Numbered from the stretch's first letter, positions 53,036-62,421 are shown. The stretch is DNA of 64,000 nt from Bacillota bacterium (GCA_012518215.1 JAAYSV010000046.1:42662-106661), one strand, 5' to 3'. The notes: a model not told the origin generated them from the letters alone. Made by a program: numbers and translations.

Positions 53036-54274
53036 TTATTCATAAATTTTCTCTTCCTCCCTGCCGGCCTCTTCAGCATCGTTTTCGATATCACGGGCTG
53101 GAGACGGATCGGCCAGAAGTTCACGGTAATACTCATGCTGGATAATCAAATTCATGATCTCGTTGGTTCCCGTCCAGATCATGATCAGACGGGTATCTCG
53201 CAACAATTTTTCCAGCGGGTATACATTGGTATAGCCAATACCGCCCATGATCTGCATGGCATCGTTTATTACTTCCCAGGCATAGGTGGTGGACATTTTC
53301 TTTGCCTCGGAGACCAACCTCCGGGAACGGCGCGGGTTGTCGCCGCCATCAACCGATCTGGCCGCAGCATAAACCAGGCCGCGTGCTGCATCAAGACGGG
53401 AAATACTTTCGGCAACCTTGAAACTTACCCCCTGAAAGTTTTTGATCTCCAGTCCGAAAGCCTTGCGGCGAGTGCTGTAGCGGGCTGCAACCTCCAACGC
53501 AGCCCTGCCCATTCCCACGGCTCCCGCGGCGCTGGTCATCCGCTCCGGAATCATCATGCGGTAGAATATCTCCCGGCCCTGATTCTCCTCGCCGACCATA
53601 TTCCGGGCAGGCACGCGCACGTCGCGGAAAACCAACCTTCCGGTCCCCCCGCCCCGGGTCCCCATCATTCCATATACATGATCCACCCTCACGCCGGCAG
53701 CCCGATCCACGATGAACGCACTGATCGATTTGTGCGGAGGACCATCCGGATCCGTGCGTGCGTAAACCAGAAAGTAGTCGGCCCCCTCGGCACCAACCAC
53801 GAACCTTTTCTGACCGTTGAGAATGTAACCGTCTCCTTCACGGCGAGCGGTCGTGGTCGTGCCAAAAAAGTCAGAACCTCCCCGCGGCTCGGTCAGGGCC
53901 TCTGCAGCTGTCAGTTTCCCTTCTATCGTGGGCTTCAAATACTTTTCTTTCAATTCTTCCGTGCCAAAGACAGCAATTGCTTCTCCCACGATACTGACCA
54001 GGGAATAGAGACAGGCCAGGGATGTCCCCAGCACGCCCATCTCTTCAAGAACCACGATCTCCGAGGTCCATGGCAGCCCCCTCCCACCGTATTTGCGAGG
54101 AAAACGCAAACCCAGCAATTTCCGCGATGCCGCTTTTTCCATGAACTCCCGCGGATAAATGATTTCCTCTCTATCCATACTGATCAACAGATCCCGATCC
54201 ACATCTTCCCTTACAAATGAGCGAGCTTCATCTCGCAGCTCTTTCTCCTCCGCACTCATCAGGGCGTCCAGCAC
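53036..54274 (-). CDS. Acyl-CoA dehydrogenase
   Basis: 412 aa, GTG start after AAGGGGGA. Full ACAD fold: [20 protein letters not shown] (FAD site), [79 protein letters not shown]. At the usual catalytic base position (YEGT in most ACADs) the sequence is IWTGT (T368); E261 in ALEVAARY matches the alternative Glu used by isovaleryl- and long-chain acyl-CoA dehydrogenases. Oxidises an acyl-CoA to the 2-enoyl-CoA with FAD; the electron acceptor EtfAB is not encoded here. Confidence 0.92.
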   Translation of the reverse strand: MLDALMSAEEKELRDEARSFVREDVDRDLLISMDREEIIYPREFMEKAASRKLLGLRFPRKYGGRGLPWTSEIVVLEEMGVLGTSLACLYSLVSIVGEAIAVFGTEELKEKYLKPTIEGKLTAAEALTEPRGGSDFFGTTTTARREGDGYILNGQKRFVVGAEGADYFLVYARTDPDGPPHKSISAFIVDRAAGVRVDHVYGMMGTRGGGTGRLVFRDVRVPARNMVGEENQGREIFYRMMIPERMTSAAGAVGMGRAALEVAARYSTRRKAFGLEIKNFQGVSFKVAESISRLDAARGLVYAAARSVDGGDNPRRSRRLVSEAKKMSTTYAWEVINDAMQIMGGIGYTNVYPLEKLLRDTRLIMIWTGTNEIMNLIIQHEYYRELLADPSPARDIENDAEEAGREEEKIYE

Positions 54275-54306
54275 TCGAATTCCCCCTTTCTAGGAGTAAA
54301 ACCGTC

Positions 54307-56010
54307 TTATATTTTTATTATACACCCCTCCAGGGGGCTCAGTTTCAACTCGTTCCCCGTTGTTTTCTCCATGCGCGTCGAATCGGTAGTTATGAGGATG
54401 TCAAATTCCCTGTCCTCTTTGGTCAACATGATTTTCTGATTTATATCAGAGAAATTCAGAGCAACGATCAATCTCTCCTGACCGAGCTCTCTCAGGTACA
54501 TGTAACAGTTGTGGGGCACACCCCTGGTCAGACTCCGATAACTTCCTGTCTGCAATGAAGGCCAATCCTTGCGCAACCAGATCATCTTTTTGTAAAAAGA
54601 AAGCATCGAATGCGGATCGTTTTCCTGTACACTTACATTTCGTGTATCCAGTTCGGGGCCGATGGGCAACCAGGGCATAGCGGTGGTAAAGCCACCGCCA
54701 TATCTGTCTTCCCATTGCATCGGGGTTCTGGCCCCATCGCGTCCCGGGAAAACCGGATACCATTTCAAACCCACCGGATCCCGGAGTTCATGCCTGGAAA
54801 GCGTCGCATTCTTCATCCCGATTTCTTCACCGTAATAAAGAAACGGCGTCCCCCTGAACGTCAGCAATGCCAGGGCCATGAGACGGGCACGTTTATCCCC
54901 CCGATTGGCTGTGTCGTATTTGCTCAATGCGCGGGCCTGATCATGGTTGTTGAAGGTATAGGCCGGCCACTTGTCGCCTTGCAAGATTTCTTCCCATCGG
55001 TCGATGGCCCGGCGGAAAGAATCTGCACGCCAGCGACAGAACATCAGATCGAAATAAAAATTCATGTGCAGTTCATCATTTTCACCATAATAAGAAGCCG
55101 TCACCCTCGGGTCTTCATTTTCGATCTCCCCCACGCTGGTCCTCCCCGGATAACTGTCCAGGATACGGCGGAATTCTTTGAGGATGTAATGAGTCTCGGG
55201 ATGATGCTTGTTGTACCTGTTGATCTGAAACTCCGGCAAGCTCAGAAGGTAAAACAGGTTGTATTCCAGTCGGCGGTCAGTCCAGGACAACTTGTCAGGC
55301 ACTCTCTCCCTGAAATAAAAAGGGGGATTGTCGCGCAGCAGCACATCCTTGCAATAATGATGGGCCACATCGAGACGGTAGCCATCCGCACCCCTGTCGA
55401 GCCAGAAACGTACCACGTCGAAGATCGCTTCCTTCACCTCGGGATTGTACCAGTTCAGGTCGGGCTGTTCTTTCAGGAAAGAATGCAGATAGTACTGTTC
55501 AGTATGCTCATCCCATTCCCAAGCCGAGCCAAAGAAATTATTCCTCCAGTTATTGGGGGGCTTGTTGTCAGGACCCCGCCCATCACACCAGATATACCAA
55601 TCACGCTTGGGGTTATCCCGCGAGGAACTGGACTCCAGAAACCACGGATGTTCGTTTGAAGTATGGTTTACAACAAGATCAAGCATCACCCTGATATTGC
55701 GCTTATGACACTCGTCAACCAGCCGGTCAAAATCCTCAAGTGTTCCATAGCGCGGATCGATGTCATAGTAATCGGAGATATCGTAGCCGTAATCGTGGTC
55801 CGGACTTCTAAAAAAGGGGCTAAACCAGATGGCATCTATGCCCAGTGAATCGGGCGTGCCGTCGTTGAGATAATCGAGCTTGGAGATAATACCCGGTATG
55901 TCGCCGATTCCATCACCGTTACTGTCCATGAAACTTCTTGGGTAAATCTGATAAAATACCGCCTTCTTCCACCAATCTTTGTCGGTGTTGTTGTTCTTCT
56001 TTCCTGCCAT
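54307..56010 (-). CDS. Alpha-glucosidase, glycoside hydrolase family 13 (oligo-1,6-glucosidase group)
   Basis: 567 aa from an ATG at 56010 (AAAGGATGG upstream; an earlier start at 56073 is not supported). GH13 regions in order: YQIYPRSFMDSNGDGIGDIPGI, LDLVVNHTSNEHPWF, nucleophile in DGYRLDVAHHY, acid/base in SVGEIENED, and FNNHDQAR for the transition-state aspartate, plus GTPFLYYGEEIGM. No signal peptide, so it is cytoplasmic, hydrolysing alpha-1,6 or alpha-1,4 glucosides or sucrose-type sugars. Not in an obvious sugar operon. Confidence 0.92.
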   Translation of the reverse strand: MAGKKNNNTDKDWWKKAVFYQIYPRSFMDSNGDGIGDIPGIISKLDYLNDGTPDSLGIDAIWFSPFFRSPDHDYGYDISDYYDIDPRYGTLEDFDRLVDECHKRNIRVMLDLVVNHTSNEHPWFLESSSSRDNPKRDWYIWCDGRGPDNKPPNNWRNNFFGSAWEWDEHTEQYYLHSFLKEQPDLNWYNPEVKEAIFDVVRFWLDRGADGYRLDVAHHYCKDVLLRDNPPFYFRERVPDKLSWTDRRLEYNLFYLLSLPEFQINRYNKHHPETHYILKEFRRILDSYPGRTSVGEIENEDPRVTASYYGENDELHMNFYFDLMFCRWRADSFRRAIDRWEEILQGDKWPAYTFNNHDQARALSKYDTANRGDKRARLMALALLTFRGTPFLYYGEEIGMKNATLSRHELRDPVGLKWYPVFPGRDGARTPMQWEDRYGGGFTTAMPWLPIGPELDTRNVSVQENDPHSMLSFYKKMIWLRKDWPSLQTGSYRSLTRGVPHNCYMYLRELGQERLIVALNFSDINQKIMLTKEDREFDILITTDSTRMEKTTGNELKLSPLEGCIIKI

Positions 56011-56776
56011 CAGGCTACACCATCCTTTCAATAACTTTTTTGAATAACTTGATCCCATGTTCATACAGGCCATCTGGCTCTGTTTGTGAAAACGTACATA
56101 TCATGTATATGATTCAAAATTATTTTTGAATTCTTCCCGGCAACTCTCTGGTTATTTCTATAATCGGGCGACGATTTCCTTTTTTAAATGGGTGTACTTT
56201 TTGCACCGTAAAATTCATGCAGTAGTTAATCTTGAGGAGGGGATTCTTCGGGAATTGAAGCTTTCTTTTTGTTGGTATGCGAAAAGATAAAACCCGGGAA
56301 ATGGCTTCCCCCCCTGAGTAAGTGGTATTAGCAAGGGTCTCCTCGGCCGCCCACGTTTTCTTTTTCTTTTTGTTATATGTTGGCTCGGCGACCGGTCCAG
56401 GAAAAAACAGGAACCAGTTTATTCCGGCACCAAGGTGTGTACGAGGAGGGGATTCTTCGGTCGCCCCAAAAGCAGGGCTTCCTCAGAATGACAGGTAATA
56501 CTCTGTCACATCACGTCGGCAGTCCCGTTTCGCTTCCTCGCCTTCACCGGCTATGGCAACCATTCACTCTATGTCGCTGACGCCAACATATCCGTACGGG
56601 GAAAACGGGAACCAGTTTATGCCGATAGTAAGGGGTGCTTGAGGAGGGGATTCTTCGGTCGCGGCAAACTACAGCCGCTCTCTCAGAATGACAGGTTGTA
56701 CCTTTTCTTTCTCTGGCAGTAGGGTGAGGGGTAGATGAAATCCACCGTCAGGTTGTACAAAAACCACACGACCATG
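56011..56776. other. Long intergenic region with repeats, no gene seen
   Basis: About 770 bp between the GH13 and M23 genes; the short frames lack ribosome sites. It holds three copies of GAGGAGGGGATTCTTCGG, two of them within longer repeats (separate entry). Confidence 0.5.
56234..56705. repeat. Short interspersed repeat, three copies
   Basis: GAGGAGGGGATTCTTCGG occurs at 56234-56251, 56443-56460 and 56641-56658. Copies two and three share about 105 bp, from GGAACCAGTTTATNCCG before it to CTCAGAATGACAGGT after it (56399-56505 and 56598-56705). No frame, no inverted ends and no target duplications are visible. Such short units scattered between genes resemble non-coding MITE-like or repeat-associated sequence; I cannot name a family. 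Confidence 0.7.
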
Positions 56777-58252
56777 TCAAGGCATTTCCCTTCTGGACAT
56801 ACCTGTAACCTTCGGGTTGGGGGAATTGCAGCTGTTTTCAATGTCGGGGGCAACATGCTTGAGCAATATACAGGGGCAGATAAAATATCTTTCATGGATA
56901 TATTTGCGGTTCAAGCCCTTGCGTTCATCATCATCGATCCATTTAACATTTTTCAGGATGGCCGGAACCTGCCCGTCATAACTGACATCAAAGTGAAGGT
57001 GTACATTCGTGGATCTGCCGCTCGTGCCCATAAAACCTATGATTTCCCCCACCTTGATATTTCCGGTAAGGGCACGTTGATGAAAAGGTTTTCTTCCATC
57101 GAGATGAAAATAGCGGTGTCGTAACCCGTTCTTGTCGTCAATCTCCAGATAAAAACCACGGGGTGAACCGTACCCCCCCCGGGCACGAATCTTTCCGGAG
57201 GCCGATGCCACGAGGATATCCCCCGGCCTCCCCTTGACCATGGGAGCAATATCCAGGCCCGTATGGAATTCACGGCGCCCACCGCCAAAAGGATCCGGCC
57301 GCCAACCAAAGACTGAACTCACTTTTCGTCCGCCTTCCAGGACTGGCCAGGCATGACCGTAGTGGCCGATCATGTCAAAAAAATTGAAACCGTAGGTCAG
57401 TTCCTGGGCAATTTCCAGGATCTTTCTCTTATCTTCAGGCGTAACAAAATCCCTGGCTTTGACCCCGGTCGAGACCAGTTCTTCTACCAGCCCGGCGTGC
57501 TCGACGATGGCTTTCTTGAAACGACTCCAATCCTCCTCGTAATTGCTGTCCGTGAGTACCGGCCCTCTGATGTGAATCATTTTCGCAACCCTTCCCTCAT
57601 CGTCGTAGCCTGCAACATGGGAATAATCTTTTTCCGTGTAGCGATAGGTGAAAGTTCCCATATAGGTATCGACTTTCAAGGGAAAGACAACGTTTGTTTC
57701 CGTGGTCTTTGCATCGTAATGGCCGAGATTGACCAGGTCTTCCGGGTTTCCGGGAAGGTCATTGCCGATGCCATCTTCCGGCATTTTGCCACCCTTCCCC
57801 CTGTATTCTTCTTTCAAGATATACACGGTTTCTACCACTTGATATGGCTCCTCTTCAAGAAGCACGGGCCGGAGAGCATGGGCAAGTTCATGTATATTGA
57901 AGTGAGGATACATTGCAGATTCAAAAACATCGAATTCGCGTATGAAGCTATCCCTGTTGAATTTTTCGGTGGTGATGAGCAAAAAATCTATGGCAGCAAG
58001 CAACCCCCAATCCAGTTGATGGGCAGCAGCGATACCTGTCAGTCCCTGGTTGGCTTCGGCCGCGGCTTTGCGATACAATTTTTCACGTCCGGCCAACCAT
58101 TTTTTTTCTTCGGAAAATTTTTCGCTGCCTGCTTCATGGGATTGGAGTGTTATCGGTTCCCACAGTTTCAAGGCCGCCCCCCCATAATAGATCATGATCA
58201 TGATCAGAAGTATGGAAATGCCCCGGTATATGAAGCGACTCTTTTTTTTCAA
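56777..58252 (-). CDS. M23-family peptidase with N-terminal membrane anchor
   Basis: 491 aa from a TTG at 58252 (AGGAAAGGGTG upstream). One N-terminal helix (RGISILLIMIMIYYGGAAL) anchors it facing out. A poorly known central region follows. The lysostaphin/LytM domain is about residues 310-440, with metal ligands in EFHTGLDIAPM (HxxxD) and TNVHLHFDVSY (HxH). It likely cuts peptide cross-bridges in peptidoglycan, as spore or vegetative wall hydrolases do. The tail after the domain is cysteine- and proline-containing and lacks a known match. Confidence 0.85.
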   Translation of the reverse strand: MKKKSRFIYRGISILLIMIMIYYGGAALKLWEPITLQSHEAGSEKFSEEKKWLAGREKLYRKAAAEANQGLTGIAAAHQLDWGLLAAIDFLLITTEKFNRDSFIREFDVFESAMYPHFNIHELAHALRPVLLEEEPYQVVETVYILKEEYRGKGGKMPEDGIGNDLPGNPEDLVNLGHYDAKTTETNVVFPLKVDTYMGTFTYRYTEKDYSHVAGYDDEGRVAKMIHIRGPVLTDSNYEEDWSRFKKAIVEHAGLVEELVSTGVKARDFVTPEDKRKILEIAQELTYGFNFFDMIGHYGHAWPVLEGGRKVSSVFGWRPDPFGGGRREFHTGLDIAPMVKGRPGDILVASASGKIRARGGYGSPRGFYLEIDDKNGLRHRYFHLDGRKPFHQRALTGNIKVGEIIGFMGTSGRSTNVHLHFDVSYDGQVPAILKNVKWIDDDERKGLNRKYIHERYFICPCILLKHVAPDIENSCNSPNPKVTGMSRREMP

Positions 58253-58381
58253 GACGATCACCCTTTCCTGATAGAGAATATGAAATCAATTCCCTTTTTA
58301 GAAATAAAATATGGGGATCATCCCTGTTCAGTACAGAAAAATAGCGGGGCATGCTTTCAGAAAGTGATTTGTGGGTGAAAA

Positions 58382-58849
58382 TCAGGCTTGATTCCGGGAA
58401 CTCCCGGCCGCGGGGAAATAAAATTTCAGGTAAGCATAGGCCAGCACCAGACCATAAATACCATCCGTTATTATATCGGAAAGGGCTGTACAGGCACCGA
58501 TGGGTTTCAGGGCGTTCATATCAAACATAAAAACCATTGCATTCGTAAAAAAACAAACCATATAGGCGAAGGCAATAGCTTTGAAATACAGATATTTGCT
58601 GGTAACGCCAACCACCAGGTAAGCAAATATTACTCCTGCCATACCGCAAAAGAGTAGATTACCCCACTGCCCCAGAAGGGCCTCCCCGATGTTTTCAAAA
58701 CGATGCCCCAGAATAAATACGGATGCCCAGTCGATATATAGCAGTTTGGTTATACCAAGGCCATATGAAATATAGTCCAGGATGCTTGCAACCGCACCGC
58801 CGATAATTCCGGCTATGAAACCGGCTGTAAACCTGTCGTCAATCATCAT
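58382..58849 (-). CDS. Unrecognised small membrane protein
   Basis: 155 aa from the ATG at 58849 (GAGGGAAAC upstream). Four hydrophobic helices (FIAGIIGGAVASILDYISYGLG; LLFCGMAGVIFAYLVVGV; AIAFAYMVCFFTNAMVFMF; DGIYGLVLAYAYLKFYF). It resembles YqhR-like small integral membrane proteins of Bacillota, but I do not recognise the family with confidence. Gap of 129 bp to the M23 gene. Confidence 0.65.
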   Translation of the reverse strand: MMIDDRFTAGFIAGIIGGAVASILDYISYGLGITKLLYIDWASVFILGHRFENIGEALLGQWGNLLFCGMAGVIFAYLVVGVTSKYLYFKAIAFAYMVCFFTNAMVFMFDMNALKPIGACTALSDIITDGIYGLVLAYAYLKFYFPAAGSSRNQA

Positions 58850-58932
58850 GTTTCCCTCTTTTTCCAAGGGTTAACCGTATGGCGATGGCATTAGTATTAC
58901 CAATGATTTCGGCAAATATAACCGGTTCGTTA

Positions 58933-60189
58933 TTATTTCGGCGGTTCTAACAGTTCATACAGGTCACGATCATCGGCATGGATGGCGTTAACGGGATTGC
59001 ACCGGGCAGCATATCCTTCTGCACCGGGCAAAGTAACCATGTATCCGGAATCCCCCGAAGATGGAAAATCGGTGCTGATATACTGCGCTCCGCTGTTGAA
59101 AGCGGCCTCGCATCGTTCCGTGTTTCCGGCAATTCCTTCCACAAGGTCGGCATCGGCACGCGTGCGGACAATATAGCCCTGGCGGACATATTCGCGTATC
59201 AGTGCCTCATTCTGCCCCATCGGGTCATTCATCTTGATGAATGCGGCCGATGGCTGACCTGGAGGTGAACTGGTGAACATGATCTTGCCCTTCAGCGTCG
59301 GGGCACCTTCAAGGTACAGTTCACGGACTTCATCCTCATTGTCGAGGGCGAAGAAAACACGCCCCCTGGCCTCGCCCAATGTGGGCCAGCCTTCGGTGAG
59401 CACTGCCTCCTCCAGCGTAAGGTAATCGCCACGGACATCGTCCGGGGAAATGATATGTTCCCGGTCGAATACGGAGAGAATCTCCTCTTCAAGGGCAGCA
59501 AGGGCCTCTGCCCCTACAGGTTCGGGCAGGGCAAAAGGAACCTTGAACAGATGCAAGAAAAATTCGGCCACGGCAATAATGGCGCGCAGGGGAAGGCTCA
59601 AGCTTTCCACCGGCAATTGCCCCTTTACCTCCATCAGGATCATGATCGGCACATGGTTGCCATTTTCCAGTGACCAGTCCCTGACCGTTTCCAGCGCCTC
59701 CTTCAATGTATGGGAATGTGTTCCATAATCAATATGGGGAACATGCAATACCTTGAAACCGGGCCTGTCGAGCGCCGGGATTCCGGCCTGGATATCCTTT
59801 CCAACCAGAAGCGCACCGGCCCTGTTGGCATACAGCCCCCCCTCGGGATCGAAATAAACGTCGAGTTCGATCTGCCTGATATTCTGGCATTCAAATTGTT
59901 CCGCCAAGGGCAGATGGGTATAATCCCATGCAGCGGCATCTTTGCTAAAAAAACAGATTCTTTTCAACAGGTCCGCTTCGGGAGCTATGTGATAACTGTT
60001 ATGTGTGCCCACCATCTGGAGCTGGTTCATCCGCAGATAATCATCGATCTGGCCAGGGGGAGGCAAGGAAACCGTCCCCCCTTCCTGAAGCACCAGCCCC
60101 GTCGCAGGGGCAGCAATTACCGCTCCGGGGAAAGCCAGAATCAAAGCAACGGCTAGCATGAAAACCAGGAGTCGGGCAAAATTTTTCAC
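58933..60189 (-). CDS. Secreted PLC-like phosphodiesterase (Ca2+-dependent PI-PLC-type fold)
   Basis: 418 aa from a GTG at 60189, with GGAGGTG 6 nt upstream. Signal peptide VKNFARLLVFMLAVALILAFPGAVIAAP. The body has the TIM-barrel PLC-like features QMVGTHNSYH (first catalytic His), RQIELDVYFD (metal Glu/Asp) and KVLHVPHID (second His), the pattern of the Ca2+-dependent phosphoinositide phospholipase C-like group. Later strand blocks PIMILMEVKG and VFFALDNED also fit. It probably cleaves a glycerophosphodiester or lipid head group outside the cell. The gene lies 46 bp after the tandem PII-like gene; whether they share a transcript is unknown. Confidence 0.85.
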   Translation of the reverse strand: MKNFARLLVFMLAVALILAFPGAVIAAPATGLVLQEGGTVSLPPPGQIDDYLRMNQLQMVGTHNSYHIAPEADLLKRICFFSKDAAAWDYTHLPLAEQFECQNIRQIELDVYFDPEGGLYANRAGALLVGKDIQAGIPALDRPGFKVLHVPHIDYGTHSHTLKEALETVRDWSLENGNHVPIMILMEVKGQLPVESLSLPLRAIIAVAEFFLHLFKVPFALPEPVGAEALAALEEEILSVFDREHIISPDDVRGDYLTLEEAVLTEGWPTLGEARGRVFFALDNEDEVRELYLEGAPTLKGKIMFTSSPPGQPSAAFIKMNDPMGQNEALIREYVRQGYIVRTRADADLVEGIAGNTERCEAAFNSGAQYISTDFPSSGDSGYMVTLPGAEGYAARCNPVNAIHADDRDLYELLEPPK

Positions 60190-60235
60190 CTGCTTCACCT
60201 CCACCCCGATTGGGGTCATTTTGATTCCTGTTTTT

Positions 60236-60943
60236 TTATCCTTGTTTCCCGGCATCCGTTTCCATCAGATGGCTGATGCCGACCACTCTTTCAACCTTGA
60301 TGACAAAGGCAATTCCTTTACCGGGCCGATTCAACTGAATTTCATCAACAATGGCCTCCAGGACCCGGGAAGTCAACTCATTTTTTATCAGGGTTAACAC
60401 CAGTTCCTTCTCCGGTTCGATGGTCAGGCCGAACAGTTTTGCCTGCTCATGGATCCCTGTACCGCGCCCGGACAGGATGGTGCCCCCTTCCGCCCCTGAA
60501 TTTCTGGAAGCCTCGACCACCTTTTCAGAATCGCCTTTATTGACGATGGTCACGATAAGATCATATGAACATTCCTGTTCCATTGTACGCCTGCTACCTC
60601 CTTCCATCCCTGTTACCGATCGATGCACAATCCCCGCCGTCCTGGATGCATCGATGACAAAGGCAATCCCCCTGCCCTTCTCGTTCAAGCGCCCGGTCCG
60701 ACCGATGGCAGACAGAACATCGTCCAGTTTCTGTTCCGCTATCAAGGTGATTATCATCTCTTTTTCCGGTTCAAGAGTAACCCCCAGAAACTCCTCTGTC
60801 TCATCTTTTCCCGTACCCAGTCCAAAGACGACCGTACCGCCTTCCGCTCCCGCCTCCCTGGATGCTTTAACTATCCTGGCAGCTTTCCCTTTCCGGACAA
60901 TCGTAAAGATGATCTTCTTGCTGTTGTTCACTTTTACGCTCAT
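60236..60943 (-). CDS. Tandem PII-like protein (two PII-like domains)
   Basis: 235 aa. Two halves with the same fold pattern: KKIIFTIVRKG...SREAGAEGGTVVFGLGTG...PEKEMIITLI...NEKGRGIAFVI (about 8-100) and YDLIVTIVNKG...SRNSGAEGGTILSGRGTG...PEKELVLTLI...NRPGKGIAFVI (about 125-220). Each has a short T-loop-like segment and a G-rich loop like the PII B-loop, but no uridylylated Tyr. AAAGGAG precedes the ATG. Its first 77 nt overlap the second DUF1538 gene. PII-like proteins bind small molecules and gate membrane partners; the two DUF1538 proteins are the obvious partner. Ligand unknown. Confidence 0.85.
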   Translation of the reverse strand: MSVKVNNSKKIIFTIVRKGKAARIVKASREAGAEGGTVVFGLGTGKDETEEFLGVTLEPEKEMIITLIAEQKLDDVLSAIGRTGRLNEKGRGIAFVIDASRTAGIVHRSVTGMEGGSRRTMEQECSYDLIVTIVNKGDSEKVVEASRNSGAEGGTILSGRGTGIHEQAKLFGLTIEPEKELVLTLIKNELTSRVLEAIVDEIQLNRPGKGIAFVIKVERVVGISHLMETDAGKQG

Positions 60944-61667
60944 ACTCTCTCTCCTTTACAGAATAGAGCAGTCCCAGAACCAACACTGCTAGAATTGAAA
61001 ACAGGTAAACCATGGCTACCATGCCGAAACCGTCCATCAAGGGAATACGCCCCTCTATGGAGGAAGCCGCCCCGATAGCAATAGCCATGATAAAAGTAAC
61101 TGTCATCGGCCCCGTTGCCACACCCCCCGAATCAAAGGCAATCGATACAAAAGTTCGTTTTGTATAGTAAATCAGAATAAAAGCAAGCAGAAAACCGGGG
61201 ATAACAAAATGCCACAGCGAAAAACCATACAATATTCTGGCCATCGATAGAGCTATGGCGGTGGCTACTCCGAAAGAAAGGGTGAAAAGCATCGCCTTCT
61301 GGGGGATATAGCCGCCGGATGCTTTCTCCACTTCGTAGTTGAGGATATGGACCCCCGGTTCGGCCAACGTGACTACAAAACCCAACAGGAAACCTATGGG
61401 CAACAACACCCAGTTGTAATGCAGATTGCCCAGTTCAATCCCCATCTGTCTTCCGGCCGGCAGGAAACCGATCTGTACCCCATGCAAAAAGATTGAAAGT
61501 CCTGCAAAGGAAAGCCCGAAACCGAGCAGGATGCGGCGCAGTTTTTTTCGTGACAATTTCAAGGATAGGAACTGAAAGAAAACAAAGACCAGAACCAGCG
61601 GAATCAAAGCCATGGCTACTTCGAAAATTACGTTGGTGAACCCTTCAAAAACCTGAAAGCTTTTCAA
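60867..61667 (-). CDS. DUF1538 membrane protein, second copy
   Basis: 266 aa with about seven hydrophobic helices. Signature blocks: VVTLAEPGVHILNYEVEKASGG and FDSGGVATGPMTVTFIMAIAIG, and the C-terminal DGFGMVAMVYLFSILAVLVLGLLY, which match the first copy block for block. The first gene overlaps its start by 4 nt (ATGA). The last 25 codons overlap the tandem PII gene in another frame. Probably one half of a heteromeric transporter or channel. Confidence 0.85.
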   Translation of the reverse strand: MKSFQVFEGFTNVIFEVAMALIPLVLVFVFFQFLSLKLSRKKLRRILLGFGLSFAGLSIFLHGVQIGFLPAGRQMGIELGNLHYNWVLLPIGFLLGFVVTLAEPGVHILNYEVEKASGGYIPQKAMLFTLSFGVATAIALSMARILYGFSLWHFVIPGFLLAFILIYYTKRTFVSIAFDSGGVATGPMTVTFIMAIAIGAASSIEGRIPLMDGFGMVAMVYLFSILAVLVLGLLYSVKEREYERKSEQQQEDHLYDCPERESCQDS

Positions 61668-62353
61668 AAATAGATCACCCCCAGCAGAAGAACGGCCAGG
61701 ATGGGTCCGATGGCGGCCAGGGCGACCAGTCCAAATCCATCCACGGAGGTTTTATCGGACAGGACCGCACTTGTACCCACCCCCAGGGCCAGGAGAAAGG
61801 GAACGATGAGCGGCCCGGTGATCACTCCGGCTGCGTCGAAAGAAATCGGTGCAAATTGAGGGGGTGCAAGAGCGGAAAGAAAAAAAACCAATCCATACCC
61901 CCCGACGAGCAGATAGGCAAGTGGAATTTTCAGGATGATGCGCAACATGCCCAGTCCAACGAACACAGCCACCCCCAGGGCCACGGCAAAAATGAGTACG
62001 TTTTTATGGATCACCGCGCCGGAAACCGCATCCACCTGGTAAGCCAGTACCTGCACATTCGGTTCGGCCACGGTGGCTACCAGTCCGAGTACAAACCCGA
62101 ACAGAACCATCAGCCAGGCCTTGCCTGTTCCGGGCAGGGCTGCACCGATCAATTCACCTATGGGCAGTATCCCCAGCCGCATCCCCGCCAGAAAAAGGAT
62201 CAGGCCCAGAATGACCATGACCACCCCGGCCAGGAAACGTAAAAAAATATCGATGGGTAATCCGATAAGGGAAAATTGCAAAACTACAATCACAGCGGTG
62301 ATGGGTATAATGGAATAAAGAACTTCCAGAGCTATTCCTTTGAAATATTTCAT
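61664..62353 (-). CDS. DUF1538 membrane protein, first copy
   Basis: 229 aa from the ATG at 62353 (GGGGAGGT directly upstream; an earlier start at 62413 is not supported). Multi-helix membrane protein with VATVAEPNVQVLAYQVDAVSG and FDAAGVITGPLIVPFLLALGVG, then DGFGLVALAAIGPILAVLLLG. Many genomes have DUF1538 as one long protein with two such halves; here the halves are separate genes followed by the tandem PII gene. First gene of the three-gene operon; its promoter has an extended -10 box. Confidence 0.87.
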   Translation of the reverse strand: MKYFKGIALEVLYSIIPITAVIVVLQFSLIGLPIDIFLRFLAGVVMVILGLILFLAGMRLGILPIGELIGAALPGTGKAWLMVLFGFVLGLVATVAEPNVQVLAYQVDAVSGAVIHKNVLIFAVALGVAVFVGLGMLRIILKIPLAYLLVGGYGLVFFLSALAPPQFAPISFDAAGVITGPLIVPFLLALGVGTSAVLSDKTSVDGFGLVALAAIGPILAVLLLGVIYF

Positions 62354-62412
62354 GCATACCTCCCCGGTTGAATCTACAGCCACGGACTGCAAAACCTGCA
62401 ATTGACATAACA

Positions 62413-62421
62413 ATTATATCA
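62413..62421 (-). promoter_or_regulatory. Extended -10 promoter of the DUF1538/PII operon
   Basis: TGATATAAT on the minus strand: a perfect TATAAT with the TGn extension, about 60 bp before the first DUF1538 start. No good -35 box is present, which is usual for extended -10 promoters. The ISLre2 element begins about 40 bp upstream, so insertion left the promoter intact. Confidence 0.6.

Noticed and set aside
56234..56705. CRISPR array
   Set aside because: The repeats are not regularly spaced and there are only three copies, with no cas genes; they are treated as dispersed repeats.
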